64,000 bases of DNA from Panorpa germanica (GCA_963678705.1 OY783203.1:6944001-7008000), one strand, 5' to 3'. Shown: positions 36,945 to 50,150, counted from the stretch's first letter. Notes: a model not told the origin generated them from the sequence alone. Program-made: numbers and translations.

Positions 36945-37020
36945 TTCGACTCGAACAGAAATCAGAGCTGGGAAATAAAATTATCAACTAAGGTTTATAA
37001 TAAACTTTAGTTGATTGAGA
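36945..37020 (+). repeat. Small repeat shared with 21890-21965
   Basis: TTCGACTCGAACAGAAATCA, then GAGCTGGGAAATAAAATTAT and CAACTAAGG. Its 3' part (AACTAAGGTTTATAATAAAC, CTTTAGTTG) forms a small inverted repeat. Confidence 0.45.
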
Positions 37021-37082
37021 ATTGAAAAATCCACGATTAGGGGTTACTCTGATTTGAAATTAGTCGATTACCTTGTACTTTG

Positions 37083-37140
37083 TATCTTGAAATTAGCTTA
37101 TGGTAAGCATGAATCTTGTATTGCAAGATAATTTTTCTCC
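37083..37140 (+). repeat. Partial CCAGGTAGAAAA MITE copy
   Basis: AATTAGCTTATGGTAAGCAT, then TTGTATTGCAAGATAATTTT, in the same order as in the copies at 8720 and 34585. Confidence 0.45.
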
Positions 37141-37682
37141 CGGTGTACGCATATGGTTACCGCATAAAATAATTTTAGTTTTGTCCAGCTACATTCCTAT
37201 TGTGCGCTAATTCAATTAGTCATGATTAGTTTCTCTACATTATATTGGCCAAGTTTTCTAGTAACTCGATCCTAGTAATCCTAGTAATCCTTTTCTTAAA
37301 AATGATGCATAACTCTTTGACGCAGATTTGGTAAAGTCAAGAAAGAACACCCTTTTTCCCATTCTATTTCTCCTTATTTCGACCCCTTGATATTATAAAT
37401 CTAGTCCCTAAATGTGGTGTAGACAACATTACATGCACGGTGGGAACTTAGAATCTACGTCACATTTATCATATCATTCCACCTAATACCTAATGTAATG
37501 CATGAGATATAGATATGATTTACTCACGGTGTAACACATTTAGATGTTCAGATTAATAGTGAGTTAAAATTTAGTAAAAAAATATTTATTTGTAAAAATA
37601 TTTGAACTGTAAACTAACTATGTGTAATGGACGAATAGTTAAAAAAGTTATACTACTCTGTGAAAAAAAAAGATAAAGTCGA

Positions 37683-37818
37683 AAAAATGTTTAGACGTCT
37701 CTTTCTTAGTCTAAGACTGCACTGCGAAAAAGAATAACGCTCAAATAATATTAATAAAACTATAAATAATAATTTCCGTCCGACTTTTAAATCAGCAGTG
37801 TGCATGTACATTTATACA
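37683..37818 (+). repeat. Dispersed repeat, copy of 20020-20175
   Basis: TTTAGACGTCTCTTTCTTAG, then CACTGCGAAAAA, and later TTTTAAATCAGCAGTGTGCA then TGTACATTTATA, as at 20020-20175. Confidence 0.5.
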
Positions 37819-37865
37819 CCCTTAAAAAGGACTTTATACATTTTAAAACAGGTCCTAAAGAACCA

Positions 37866-37952
37866 GTTAAAAGTAATTCGTAAATTGTTTCACTTATATA
37901 AATCATATCTGTTCGATCACGACCATTACTCGCAAGACTCAGGAACAGGGCT
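37866..37952 (+). repeat. Single arm of the long-TIR MITE family
   Basis: GTTTCACTTATATAAATCAT, ATCTGTTCGATCACGACCAT, CGCAAGACTCAGGAACAGGG matches the right arm of the 10620-10935 element. The facing arm is absent. Confidence 0.6.
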
Positions 37953-38277
37953 CCTGGTATTAAAAATAATTCAGATCCAGGATTATTAATTTTCATAACA
38001 TTAACAGTGCATTTTCAAAGAATTGTATAACAAATTCAGACCAGAATGTATCTTAAAAAAATTAATAACCAGTTTTTAATTTTAATACCCATTTGCCTAT
38101 TAAATTTGTATTAAAATTAAGAACATTTTTAACAGTGTATGATTCAATGTATTACGAGTTACAGATTTGTTTCCATACTTTTATTTTTCGCAATACAGCT
38201 TTAGCGTAAAAAGAGAGGTGTCTACCATAAAGCATTATTTCGAATAATTTTTTTTACAGTGGATTATAATATAATAG

Positions 38278-38311
38278 TAGACTTAATATAATGGAATTTA
38301 TATTAAGTCTA
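38278..38311. repeat. Perfect 13-bp-stem hairpin
   Basis: TAGACTTAATATA (38278-38290) pairs with TATATTAAGTCTA (38299-38311) around an 8-nt loop. It is too short to assign to a mobile element. No following U-tract or gene context gives it a role. Confidence 0.8.
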
Positions 38312-38556
38312 GTGGTCTACGTTTATTAAATTATTATTAAAATATTTGCACTAGTTCAGTTTTCAACTTTCCAAACAAAGCCATCTTCAGATGCGCTTAA
38401 TTTTTCTTTTACACTAATATACACTTTAAAACTTTACTACACTATTCTACACTTGCTGTTGATTATTCCCCACATGTTAAAAGAATGAGAAATTGTCAGA
38501 AAATAAAACTGATTCCTGATTCGTGACTGAGTTCATATACAAAACGAAATGAGATT

Positions 38557-38656
<100 letters not shown>

Positions 38657-39404
38657 GTAGAAAATTAGCATAATCAGAATAATTTCCACCAGCTGACAGT
38701 TTCCTGTATTTTTCTATTTTCTTCTCCTTCATTTCATTTATTTTCTCTCCATTATTCGATTTGATTGTAACCCCTCCTACTTTCACTAAGTCTCCTTCTA
38801 CATGAATCCCTTTTTTTTACCCTAGTTTTGGGGTTTGTCAAGTTTTTACTCAAAGAAATATCAGATATAAATCGAAAATTCAAGTAGGGTGCATATTATG
38901 ATACTGCGATACATTAAGCTGCGCAGATCTGCTTAATTAGATTTAAACTTAATATTAAAATAAATTTAATTAAATTAAATAAAATAAAACAGTGGTTTCA
39001 TTGACTTTGTTCATTGCACGAGTATATAAGTTAACTGTAGCATTATACTGAATTTATTTTTTGGCATACATTGTTAAGTAATAATAATTAGAACTGAAAA
39101 GGAGAATCAAATATCGTTTATTAAACGGTAATTAAACTTTTAAAATTAGAATTGTATAAAATTTGTATTGGTTCCGTAACTAATACCATAATATTCAAAC
39201 AGCATATCGATCCTGTTCATTAGTAAGATATCTTCAATAATTACTAAAACAATATTTCAATTACAAGCATTCCAGCAGTATTCCAAGTTTATCTGCATTT
39301 TGTTTGGTTGAATATATGAGTTATCTGAGTATAAAATCAGACATAAAATAAACATTTACATATAGAAACTGTACACTTCTTTTTGACGGTGGGCCTATTT
39401 TGAA

Positions 39405-39480
39405 ACGGAACCTTTTTTTCTATATATTTTGAAAGGCTTCCTATGACCCTAATCTTTTTTCACCATATAGTCTGCATTGG
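39405..39480 (+). repeat. Dispersed repeat shared with 46390-46462
   Basis: TTTTTTTCTATATATTTTGA, AAGGCTTCCTATGACCCTAA, then TTTTTTCACCATATAGTC, has the same order as TTGCATGGCTTCCTAGGACT and TTTTTTCGCTATATAGAC at 46390. Confidence 0.5.
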
Positions 39481-39900
39481 TGTATCATGGAAAGAAAAGA
39501 AGGAAACAGTGAGAATGAAGGAGGAGTAACAAACATGCAGGGAGAGGGTAAAGAGAAGAAGAAGTATTACAAAAAATTAAAAGAAATTTCAAAAAGGGCC
39601 AGTGTTGGAAGAAGATGGAAAGTGGATTGTGCTCGGATGAGATATTCTAAGGAAAATGGGTGGATCAGGGAAGTAAGGAGAAATATAAGACGGATGGAGA
39701 ACAAATTGGAGAAAGCCTAACGTTGATGGGAATGTTGGGGAACAAGAAGCAGAGCGAAAAATTGTTGGTGCGGGACAGTAAGTGGTGCCGAGGTGAAATA
39801 AAGAGAGATAGAGAACAGAAGAAAGAGGAAGAAATATTTTGGAAGAAGACACGAGAAGATGAAGATAGATTTTATCACCAGAAATAGGCTGACGTTAAAT
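39480..39900 (+). other. Purine-rich block, possible LINE-derived coding relic
   Basis: Two overlapping + frames (from 39487 and from 39660) encode lysine/glutamate/arginine-rich peptides resembling in composition the charged parts of the LINE relics. Neither the IARFRL segment nor the cysteine knuckle is present, so the assignment is tentative. The block ends near a GGCTGACGTTAAATAA motif (39887) that also ends several SINE copies. Confidence 0.3.
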
Positions 39901-40459
39901 AAGTTACACTGACTATAAAATAACAAAATGAAAACCTTTTACATTAAATATTTCCAGGTTTTGTTTAGTAAAATATTACTTGAATGTAAGGTAACATTCA
40001 CGTTTCTTGTTTAAAATTGATAAATACTTCCTGATGAATACAATCTTATTCAGAAATGACAAAATACCCAATTTATACCCAAGTAAGTATACTTTCTGAC
40101 TGTACACGTCCTTGAAGAACAGGCCGCCTAAGACGTACAAGATCACGAAAACTATCAAATATTGAAATAAAATTCATCTCGCGCATCACCTCAAGCTGTT
40201 GCACGTTTTAACATTTTGTGAAATCTAAAATCATATTAAAAAGTTAAGACAAAATGGTCGAAGAAAGAAACTGTACAAAAAAATAAATAATACTAAAATA
40301 TTAGTATTCGTTTGTTTTAAAAGATTAAATTTAAAAATATTCGTATAAAATATTTGCATTCACTTTTCAGGTGTTATTTACACCGAACTAATAAATGTTT
40401 CAATAACGATGTGTGCAATTATTTATTAATAATTGAGAAAAATAATTAAAAAGCTAAGG

Positions 40460-40640
40460 AGTTATCCATTAATTATGTTACATACAAGGGGGAGTAAAGG
40501 GGGTCGCCATAAGAGGCAGGACCCGACAAAGTAGGGTGAGGGGTGAGGGAATCATAATCCTCGCAAAATTACTAATCTAATCTAAAATTCTACATTCAAA
40601 AGATAAAAAAATGCAAGACAAATACCAAAGCAGTACAAGA
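40460..40640. repeat. Partial copy of ATCCATAAATTA-type MITE
   Basis: GGAGTTATCCATTAATTATG at the start resembles the 12105 terminus. The interior GGGGAGTAAAGGGGGTCGCC is not seen elsewhere here. Confidence 0.35.
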
Positions 40641-40654
40641 TTCAAGGTTTCTAG

Positions 40655-40777
40655 ATTGCAACAAGCTAATTACAAGGTTCAATTACGATTTCTCACAAAG
40701 AAATTGTCTTGCAATGCAAGTTTTACATATACTAGCTTACTACAAGTTAATTCAAGTGTTACATTTTCTTCTAGGGT
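40655..40777 (-). repeat. CCAGGTAGAAAA MITE copy, partial
   Basis: GAAATTGTCTTGCAATGCAA, ACTAGCTTACTACAAGTTAA, GTGTTACATTTTCTTCTAGG are shared in order with 56740-56890. Confidence 0.55.
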
Positions 40778-43209
40778 GTAATTTAAAACTATTTAATATT
40801 AAAAATAATATTTTATTACAGTGTGTAAAAATAAGATCGACAAAGCATCTTAATTTTTCAGCGAATAAACGAATTTATAATACAAGATTCTTTATTAAGT
40901 TATGCCAACCTATAAAAAAGAATACGAATATGTAACCAAACTGTATAAAAGTTTTCCTAACAGACAAATATTCATAATGCATAAAAATAGAAATTTAAAT
41001 AAATATATGGTATACATAAAAGCTCTATTTAAGTTTACTGCATTTTGTCTTCGAAACAAATGGGAACTTTTACAGAAGTTCTTCATTTCTGACAACAAAA
41101 ACGAAATAAGAAATATTACTAAATATATATTTGCGTCTAGATAATTTTATAAAATATGCGAAAAATCATGAAAAATATTCTGTAGTAAAGTAGGGTTATA
41201 TAAGAAATAAAAGAGATAGATAATAATTTGAATCGTTCTCTTTCTAACAACAATGAATTCATCTGTAGATTCTGACTTAAATATATAGGGTGTCTATGAG
41301 GGTTGTAAGCTCTGTAAATGGAATAAAAGTTTAAAATTTATGTTTATTGTATGTAGTAACGGTTCCATCAAAAATGTGCAAATGGAAAAACGCACACATT
41401 GAATAATGTGCGCATAAAAGTAATTGTCGATACATACAATGTACTCATCGGATATGATAACATTCTTGCTATTATAAAGTAAGTAAACAAGCATTCATTT
41501 AATATCATTTTAACTTATCCTAGTGGTCCAGCGACTAGACTAATTTTCGCGAGACCCACTTGACCATAAGCACAATAACTGTAAGCTTTAAAGTTAAATT
41601 CAATAAACCTTATTAGAATAGCTCTTTCAACAATTTCTTAGTAAAGTTACTGTGAAAATTATTAGTACCGCAGAGTGACAGAAATGAAAAGAGATAGATG
41701 AAATACCTTGTAAATTGGGTTTAATTTCGTTCTAAATTGTCATTTGGAAAACCGTTAAATAGTTTCAAATAAACCTTATGCCGGTTTTAATAAAATCCTT
41801 AGATAGTTCAATAAAACACGAAGAAAAATTTGTTTTTCTGAAAAAATAAACACCAATGTTTACACCTAAGAGACAGATCTTAAAGCATTTTTCCCACCTG
41901 AAGTCTGTAAGATCAAAGAAAAACACGTTTGTTGTTTTTTAGTCTGCTTGGTTGGAACACGCAGTTTTGTTTTTTGTCAATATTTACGCTTGTCATTTGT
42001 TGTTTATAATGTTTATAATTTTTATCGGACACACAGAAAAACACTAAAAATAAAACCAGTCTGGTCCATGTAAAAGAAGTCATGTTTTTGTATTGTTTTT
42101 TGACAACAAAACTGTCTCTCTGGTGTGAAAGTAGCCGGCATTAGAAAGTATAGGCTAACGCGTTTCAAAATGTTTATATCGATCGTCTTGTTAATTAGAG
42201 ATGTCCAAAAAATGAGAATTTGAGTGTGATATATGTAAAGCTGTATCCTCTATCTGATTCAATATACAGATAGCTCATAAATACAACCAAACAAAAATTA
42301 AAATACAGATAAACTTGTTGAATACCGCTGGAATTCTTCAAATTCGAATTTAGCTTTCGTCGTCATCACTGAATCTCACTAATCAACGCGATATGTTTGT
42401 CTTAAATTACTTTGATTTAGTTAAAATTAATAGAACTTTCTATATTTATTCTTGATTGTCATTGAGTAAAAGCACGTCCTTTAATTCACCGTTATCCTAT
42501 ATTATAATGTTCCAGGTGTATATTTATGATTTTATATTCTTATGATCTTATATTCTTATATGTTTGGTTGTGAATTTTGTATGGTGGCTCGAAAACTGTT
42601 CCATACATCTTTATGAAAAGATTTCGGATTTTCTCCTGAATTTCCTGGAAACCCGTAATTTTGGAAAAACTGGAAAAAAGTGGGCTCTTTTTTGCTGTAT
42701 AACATTGTATTCGTAAAAGATAGAAATGTGAAATTTTGCATGTGTATTAGGCTATTAAATGCAAACATATTTCAAAATTTGAAAATTCAAAATTTTATAA
42801 AAGGGGCGCTAAGAAAATTAGGGGGCATGGTAGAAAACTTTAGAGAAAGGTCAAATTTTTGATTTTGTAATAATTGATAATCATATTAAAAAAAATATTC
42901 CAATATTTTTATATCAAAAATTATTTGTTTTTATATGTAAAATTCATTAAAACGAGTTAACTATTTCAATTTAAAATGGAATTTGCAAAGAAATTCAATT
43001 AACACACAAAAGACAGTCGTCGCTAGCGACGGGGGTAAACTCTAGTGTTTATATAATGTTTGGTTCGTTAGAAAATAATATTTTAATTTCAAATATTTAT
43101 TGTTCATACTTTTATTATGTACCTAACCCGATATGCAGATGAACTACGGATGAAACAACAAAAAGTAAATATTTAAATTAGATTTACATATTGTAAGTAA
43201 CCCTGTTAT

Positions 43210-43212
<3 letters not shown>

Positions 43213-43305
<93 letters not shown>
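43213..43305. repeat. (TA)n microsatellite
   Basis: About 46 uninterrupted TA units. Confidence 0.97.
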
Positions 43306-43306
<1 letters not shown>

Positions 43307-43474
43307 CTATGTTGAGTAACGGGTATTGTTGGCTGGGAAATCAGACGAAAAGCGCGATAAACTAACCGCATAATAAATGAAGTGTTCACTGTGTAGCAAC
43401 AGAGTGAACAGAGTGAACAGACGACTCACAACTTGTAGACTTTAGAACCAGAGACAAACACAACGTCGATGAGT

Positions 43475-43517
43475 CTCGTAGAGACGTAGAGACGTAGAGA
43501 TATAGATACGTAGATGT
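43475..43517. repeat. Short tandem repeat of GTAGAGAC units
   Basis: Several imperfect copies of an 8-9-bp unit (GTAGAGACGTAGAGACGTAG, then AGATATAGATACGTAGATG). Confidence 0.7.
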
Positions 43518-43849
43518 ATTTGTAAAGCTACGAAATGTCACATTGTCACATGAAGATGAAGTACTAAAGAACACATCGAAAATATAAATTGAAATGTTTA
43601 TTTATGGTTGTTTTATACGAAGCTAACAGCAAAGCATTTGTTGAATCATTAACATATCCTCTTTGCGAATCATTTTGTTTGTATCTTTAGCGTTTGATTC
43701 TTTGTTAGTTTTCTATTTTAGGAGTAACACCTAACTAAATATAATATTTTACTTAGTACCACTTCATTCGTTCTAAATAGGCTCTGTTGACGGGCTGCGG
43801 GTCAAGTAGGTAAGGGTCATAAAATGACCATGAAGTTTAAATTGTTTTA

Positions 43850-45215
43850 AAATTTATAATAATGTACATCACATTAAGTTTATTGTGTGAAAATTTGAAG
43901 TCGATTGGAGTAAAACTTTCGGAGATATAGAGTTTTAAGTCTTCTCCTTTGGTCTGGATTCGTCTTACTTTGAACCTTTTAAACAGTAAAGTAGCGTGCC
44001 TGTGATGGGCCCTGTATCAAAATTTGTTGGATGGCCCAAATGATGGGTAAAGATTTTTTACAAAAGGAACAAAAATGCTCGCATTGAATTACCCAGGTAG
44101 AAATGAATCGTGAAATTAGATTTTATAAAGCTATCTTCGCAAGGCATTAGCAAGTTTTAAGCTTATTAATTTAGGTTGGTGCAAAGTTAAATGTAACCAA
44201 GCTGAATAATCTAGTACCAATTGGAAAACGCATGTATTTTACTCTTTCAGCTAGTTTGAGCTACACTTATAAAATGAGCATACCAAATTTCATAAACCGG
44301 TTGGAAAATAAGCTACTAGATATCTAATTTTAATGCGCTAATTATTCGTTTTGAGTTGTGTTGTATAATATTATAGTAGCAACCCTGCAGTTAGCTTGTA
44401 TACCAAGCATAAATAACGCTACTTTCAAGGTTTAAACCTACACTCCAAGACAATTTTCTACCTGGGTAGAATAATTATATATTGATTATACGTTATTACT
44501 TACAATTAATACTCGTAGGAACTAAGCTAAGTACGGCTTAAGAGTTTAAATGAGATTGTCGATACCATTTTTCGAATTTTTGCTTACACATGTTTGGGGC
44601 CCTTATAGCCCGGGGGCCCTGTATCATTGATATAGCAGATACGGCGGTAACTACGTCACTGCTTTTTATCGCGGTTTTTTTGACACTATAATTACTACAT
44701 GATAAAATAACATTTATAGAATAATTTGCAAAATTTTCATAAATAAATGTCAAGAAATGTGGCATTGAATGCGAATCTCCGCAGACGTCACATAAATTGC
44801 GGTACCACTCATACCTCATCACTGAATTATCTGAATTAAAAAAACCAAAATGATTTCATTACTTAATAAGTTTCTGCAAGTAGCTCTGTAGAGTTTCTTT
44901 TTTATTCATTTTTAAATTTTTTACGGCAACTAGAAGTCAAAATACCGATTTTTCATGAAAAAAATTAGAACTTTGTTATTTTAAAATACATTAAAATTTA
45001 AAACAAAAGAAACTCAATATCGTTACCTCGGCATTTATGTAAATAAAGAGTGTGCAAAATTGGTGCGGAGTGATTGGTGCAGTAGATTTTGAGCTAGAGA
45101 GAAAAGCATATTAAAAGTTTCAAAGAAGAAAGGCGAAACTTGACCAGAAAGGTGAAGAGTTAAAACTCTATATTTTCGACAGTTTTACTCTAATCGTCTT
45201 CGTTGTACATTAATA
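43850..45215. mobile_element. Large repeat unit with inverted ends (relative at 62738)
   Basis: Near the left end, TTGGAGTAAAACTTTCGGAG, then ATATAGAGTTTTAAGTCTTC, then TCCTTTGGTC. Near the right end, the reverse complement (GACCAGAAAGGTGAAGAGTT, AAAACTCTATATTTTCGACA) faces it. Between them lie a smaller MITE (44093-44465) and a roughly 440-bp segment (44685-45125) repeated at 62738-63125. It may be a decayed DNA transposon with subterminal inverted repeats. No transposase is recognised. Confidence 0.45.
44093..44465. mobile_element. MITE with CCAGGTAGAAA ends
   Basis: The left end is CCAGGTAGAAATGAATCGTG and the right end, reverse-complemented, is CCAGGTAGAAAATTGTCTTG. Shorter or partial relatives are at 8720, 34585, 37083, 40655 and 56740. 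It sits inside the larger unit 43850-45215. Confidence 0.6.
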
Positions 45216-46389
45216 TAAATAAATTAAAAATATGAAAAAAAAATTTAAACCGTTAAAGGGTTAAAAAACCATGAAATTTGTGTGACGTAATTCAATATAA
45301 GACAGTTTATTTACTCGGACTTAATTAAATGGCACTCTTAATCAATTTGTGACTTAAACAGTAAAACTTAGAAACCAATCTACAATGTTTGAAGTATTTA
45401 CTTCAACGACATATTTGCAAATTTCGAAAATTTTTAATTTATTTAATGTTACAAACTAATTTAAAGTCCTTATTATAAATTTATACGTTAATGTTATTTC
45501 AAAATTTATAAAATCCAAATCCAAGTGGATGCACTCAAATAAATATACATATAAATTATTACGCCTGAAATATAGTCATCAATTTGCGCACTGTAGCATC
45601 ATGGTTTACTCACTCCGTTACAGTTTCTTCTGTTTATAATCGCAGTGCGCATATAATTTCCATAGTGGCATGTGCGACTGTACTCCAGCTATCTGTTAGC
45701 GGCACAGGAAATTAAACAAGCTCTGTTTGAGATGTGTTGTCATAGTTGAATCTATTTATAATAATATAACATATTCGTCGCAACTCTTTGCATGGACTAG
45801 TTTCTAGTTCTTGGTTGTTACTTTGTACCAGAAGGATTATAATAAAGATTGTTATATCTGTCTTGAAACAGAAAGAAAAATATGATATTTCATTGCTGTC
45901 ATACATACGGGTATTATATTAAGTTACATTTAAATAAAATTTCGAATATTTAAAGTCAGCCCGGTTATGAAGCATGAAGCGAGATTCTCAATTGATGCTG
46001 AATTTAATTGTGTCTAGTCACAATTTCTATAACCTTCAGGTTTTCCATTTCTGCTTACGTTACATTTTCCATTACTATACGTCATAACCTTGCACTTTTT
46101 AAATGTATTACTTTTTACTTAGATGGTTAACAAGAAATAGGTATACTCTAAATAATATAACCAAAATTGAAATAGCGCTTTTCAGGGATTATTATATATA
46201 TAAACTATATGTCCAATTAATTAGTGAGACAACTCGAAATATTGACTTTTGAATTAACGATAAGTTTGTTTGATTTTATGACAAAAATATTTGAATATAT
46301 ACAATATTAATTTGTTCCAAATAACTTTAACATTTTACATGAGAATTTTTATAATAAATGCATTACAGCACCTAAGTACTATGTTCAGA

Positions 46390-46462
46390 TAGTAATGATT
46401 TTTTTCTCTTATATTTTGCATGGCTTCCTAGGACTCCAGTCCTTTTTTCGCTATATAGACAG
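46390..46462 (+). repeat. Dispersed repeat, copy of 39405-39480
   Basis: Ordered similarity over about 70 bp, including GGCTTCCTAGGACT and CGCTATATAGAC. Confidence 0.5.
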
Positions 46463-46564
46463 TTAGTAATGCTGTTCAATCAATTTTGGCTATACTATAT
46501 TATATATAAACCATTTAGCGAAACAAGAAACAATATTTTAAAATTTACCGTACCTTTAAATTCG

Positions 46565-46736
46565 GTGACGACATATTGTCCGAGAGCATTGAATCTTGAC
46601 GCAGACTGCTGTGTCTTCTGTTTCGATCCCCGGATCAGTATTATATGTTCTGAGTTTGGTTGTCAACAAATTAAATTGATTATGTACATACATAATCATA
46701 AACTTATTAGACAGCGGTATTATTCACCGATTCGTG
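46565..46736 (+). mobile_element. tRNA-derived SINE
   Basis: GTGACGACATATTGTCCGAG (A-box region), GACGCAGACTGCTGTGTCTT, B box GTTTCGATCCCCGG, body GAGTTTGGTTGTCAACAAAT, then TGATTATGTACATACATAAT, then CTTATTAGACAGCGGTATTA. The 3' tail (CCGACGTTAAAT) is missing. Confidence 0.8.
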
Positions 46737-47389
46737 CATTTTTATAACGCGATTTGATGTAACGCGTAATAGATTTACCGTGTTATAAGCAGGCATTCTG
46801 GAAATATATATTTTATAAAATAATAATGTTAATATAATTTTATCACAGAGTGTATAAGCAGCATATATACACAAATAAGAAATAATATAGGTTGGCAAAG
46901 GAAATATAAGGAAGATGCGATATAATGTGTCACGTTTAAGAAAGGGGCCTCTTCTGCCTGTTATACATGATACGAGTAGTTTCCATCATATTCTGGTAAC
47001 AATAAAGTTACTCTGCTATATCTCAAATACATTTATATGAATATATATGTATATGTATATACAAATGTATATAACTGATATAACAAAACACACATATGAA
47101 AGATATTCTAATGTTGCGGGTATAAGAACCAAAGAATCATAGCATATATATATATAAATAAATATATATATATACAGGGAGGAAAATAAATACTTTATAA
47201 TTTGAATTGAAATGTTTTACTTTTAAAAAATGAATATGGATTGCGGAAGCAGGAGGAGAAGAGGTTAATTTAAATTTTAACCTATGTTAATGAAATCAAT
47301 TCTGCATTAAATGTTTCCCTTGAGCACTACATTCTTCCGTCTTAAATCCTTAAATTATATATCATTGTAATTAATTACATTTCATTTGT

Positions 47390-47830
47390 GACCTTTATTC
47401 TATCTACTCATTCTCACTCCTTCCAAAAAAAAAAATGCAAAATAAATAAACTCAAACCGCTTCTCCCTCCCTCCTATTGTTTCTACTCAGTCAGTCTTTC
47501 CCTTTCCTCGCTTCTTCTCTCTATCTCCGCCTTCCACCTCTTCTCTTCACTGCCTCAATTCAATAACTGCACAATGTTCTTTTCTTACTCTTTTCTCACA
47601 TAATATGCTCCAGCGTTTCTATTTCTGTCCAGCACACCTTTTACATTCTTTTCTCTCTATTTTCCCAGTATCTGCTGCTTTTTTCTTCGTTTCCCAATCT
47701 AAATCTTGCAATTTTTCTTATGTTTCTTGTCTCTTTTTCTTGTATCTACTCCGGTATCTCTCTCTCTCTCTAAAATCCTCTTGTATCTTTAATTATATTT
47801 GTTGTTTCAATTCATCAATCAATTATACGC
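47390..47830 (-). mobile_element. LINE C-terminal fragment, decayed
   Basis: The - strand reads ETRNIRKIARFRLGNEEKSS, then RYWENREKRM, a stop, KVCWTEIETLEHIM. This is the clearest copy of the IARFRLGNE-RYWE-CxxC-IETLEH series in the window, though the first knuckle cysteine is replaced by a stop. From family knowledge, it is the C-terminus of an R1/I-like non-LTR reverse transcriptase. The 3' noncoding part matches the relic at 1440. Confidence 0.75.
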
Positions 47831-48417
47831 TTTAATATTACTTTAATTATTATATAGTTGAATGTGTGATTTCTCATTCTTCTTATCAAAAGGCCAAGTC
47901 TATCTAAAAACAGTATTTCCACTAGTGCAACTTGTGTATACAAAGTCTTTCTTATGAGATCAGAAACTAGATATTAAATTTGATTATTTTCTAAAAAAGT
48001 AGCTTATTTATTACGTTCCACCCTATAACAGAAAGAATATTCTATATAAAATATCCACATAAAGATTTTACATGTATTATACAATCAAATTGATATAAAT
48101 ATTTATATACTTTGGTACATTTTCGTTTTCTTGGTATCTCAACGATTGTTGAAGGCTCTCGTGGTTTCATTCCTGGTGCTGGGTTACTATCTTTACTCGT
48201 ATATTACTAAGATGTTGTACATCTCAATATGAAATATTCCTTGTAAATGTGCTATGTTTGATTACAGATGTAAAAAGTGAAAAGACTGGCCTCTATAATG
48301 AAAGTTTGGTCTTATGACAGGTATGCACAAGGGTCAATTTAAAAGATTGATCTTACGTAAGATCGTTGTTAATTAAAAATCAAAATAACCTGCTTAGTGT
48401 TCAGTGAAGTTTAAATA

Positions 48418-48638
48418 CGGTCTTTCAACAAAAGGTATCATTTTAAGTCAACAGATAAACGAAATATTATTGCGAAAAATGTGAAATTTTTAACTAAATC
48501 CAAAGTAAAAACTCTGAGGTTAGTAATGGAACATCATATCTGCAAAATGTCTCCGCAATGACGGTTGTATGTTGACATTTAAAAAATGATGCGAATTAAA
48601 ATGACAACACTTTTTGAAAGACCTTATAATCGAACAAA
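48418..48638. mobile_element. Inverted-repeat MITE, family of 57011-57213
   Basis: The left end GGTCTTTCAACAAAAGGTAT faces the right end AATGACAACACTTTTTGAAA-GACC. The interior shares AAAACTCTGAGGTTAGTAAT with the 57011 element (ACAAACTCTGAGGTTACTTA). Confidence 0.6.
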
Positions 48639-48660
48639 AAGTATAAATTTAAATGTATGA

Positions 48661-48730
48661 AATATTCGGGGATCGAACCAGAGGACACAGCAGTCAGCGT
48701 CAATCTTCTCACTCACTGTGTCGTCAATCC
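48661..48730 (-). mobile_element. SINE head fragment
   Basis: The reverse complement reads GATTGACGACACAGTGAGTG, GACGCTGACTGCTGTGTCCT, B box GGTTCGATCCCCG. The body is missing. Confidence 0.7.
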
Positions 48731-49579
48731 CTAAATATATTAAAGCATAGGATTTAATAACTGCGGAACTCAGTTAAAACGGAAGTCACATCTAATATTA
48801 TCTCGATCATTTAAATGTGCATTCTATTGGGTAATTTCGTTCAAAATAAGATAACTGATAAAGATTATTGAAATCAACAACAAAATGTATTTGTGAAAAT
48901 TGAAAAAAAAAGAAATCGAAAATATAAAGAAAAATTTATCTAAAGCTTTAATAGCTCTTAAAAATATATTATTTTTCTTAGTCGTAAAATCGTATAAAAT
49001 GTTAAACTTTAAAAAAGATTTATCTAGCAAAATCAAGCCAATAATTATCTTATACGAAAATATCTAATAGGAAGGAGAGGTATTTGGTAGTAACTTCGAC
49101 AAGAGCACAATCAGTGATTTACCATTCACAAACTCTTCCAAGTTTCTCCCTCCTCCTCCTTCACCGCCCACCCCTTACTGTCGTTCCCATTGGTACAGTT
49201 TACTAGTCAAAGATAAGAACGTAGTGATGAGCCGCTAAAAGGACCCGGTAGGTGGCAATGTGGAGTATAGGTCCCGGTACCAGTATACGAGCCGGTACTG
49301 AGTAATGAACATTTTCTGCTATCTCCTTACTTCTATAACCCCATTCCTAAAATTTAGAGGGAAAGGTACGATCTTAAGAGATGTGGAAACAACTGCAACA
49401 TTGAAAATACAATGTGAGAAATAATAACACTCGCTTTACTAGCGCTAAATTTTACATATTTTTTTTATAAAGATGTAAGTAGTCTTAATAGTAGCTGATA
49501 CAATTTCCTTTATATAATTACAGAACTTTATTTATTCTAATAAGGGTCCTTACTCTGATTTTCAATTTATTTATTTAAT

Positions 49580-50150
49580 GTCTGCCGCTAGGTTGTACAT
49601 TTTTTTACATCAATTCGTCTAACTGACATTTCTTTTTCTCTTATAATAAACTTAAAACTATTCAATCCATATTTACATTCTTACTTCTTCATTTTAAATT
49701 AAAACTAATGATTCCCTTTCCTTTTTTTCCTGTTGTCAGATCTTTCTATTCCTTACTCCTTTCTTTCTTCCATTGTACAGTTCCGACTTAATGATTTGTC
49801 TTTCCACGTCTCTTCTCCTTTCTCTTACTGTTACTAATCTATTTAACCTTGGTCTGTTTTTAATCTTCCCTTTTCTCTTCTCCTACACTTTTCCTGTTAT
49901 ATATCCTTTCTTCCTTCTTTCTATACCTATGTATCTCCTTCTATCCGCTCTTTCTGCACTCACATCTTTTCTACTCTTTTACCTTCCATATACTCTTAGC
50001 ATTGCTTACACCTCCCTTTCCTCTTTTATCGACTCTTACACTCCTATTCTATTTGTCCTCCTTCATTCTGTATCTTCAGTTTTCTTAGCGCCACATTATT
50101 TTTCCTCTCACTCTTTTAATTTGGGCGATCTTATGTTACAGCGGTTATTA
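49580..50150 (-). mobile_element. LINE 3' fragment with 3' UTR
   Basis: The noncoding tail at 49590-49680 (GTACATTTTTTTACATCAAT, CGTCTAACTGACATTTCTTT) matches 21610-21700. The upstream part of the - strand is a decayed charged coding region (KNRPRLNRLVTVRERR). I could not find the IARFRL segment here, so the assignment rests mainly on the shared tail. Confidence 0.45.

Noticed and set aside
49130..49310. GC-rich patch with GCCCACCCCTTACTGTCG and repeated GGTACCGG-like strings
   Set aside because: I could not find matching ends, a frame, or another copy, so I leave it unassigned.
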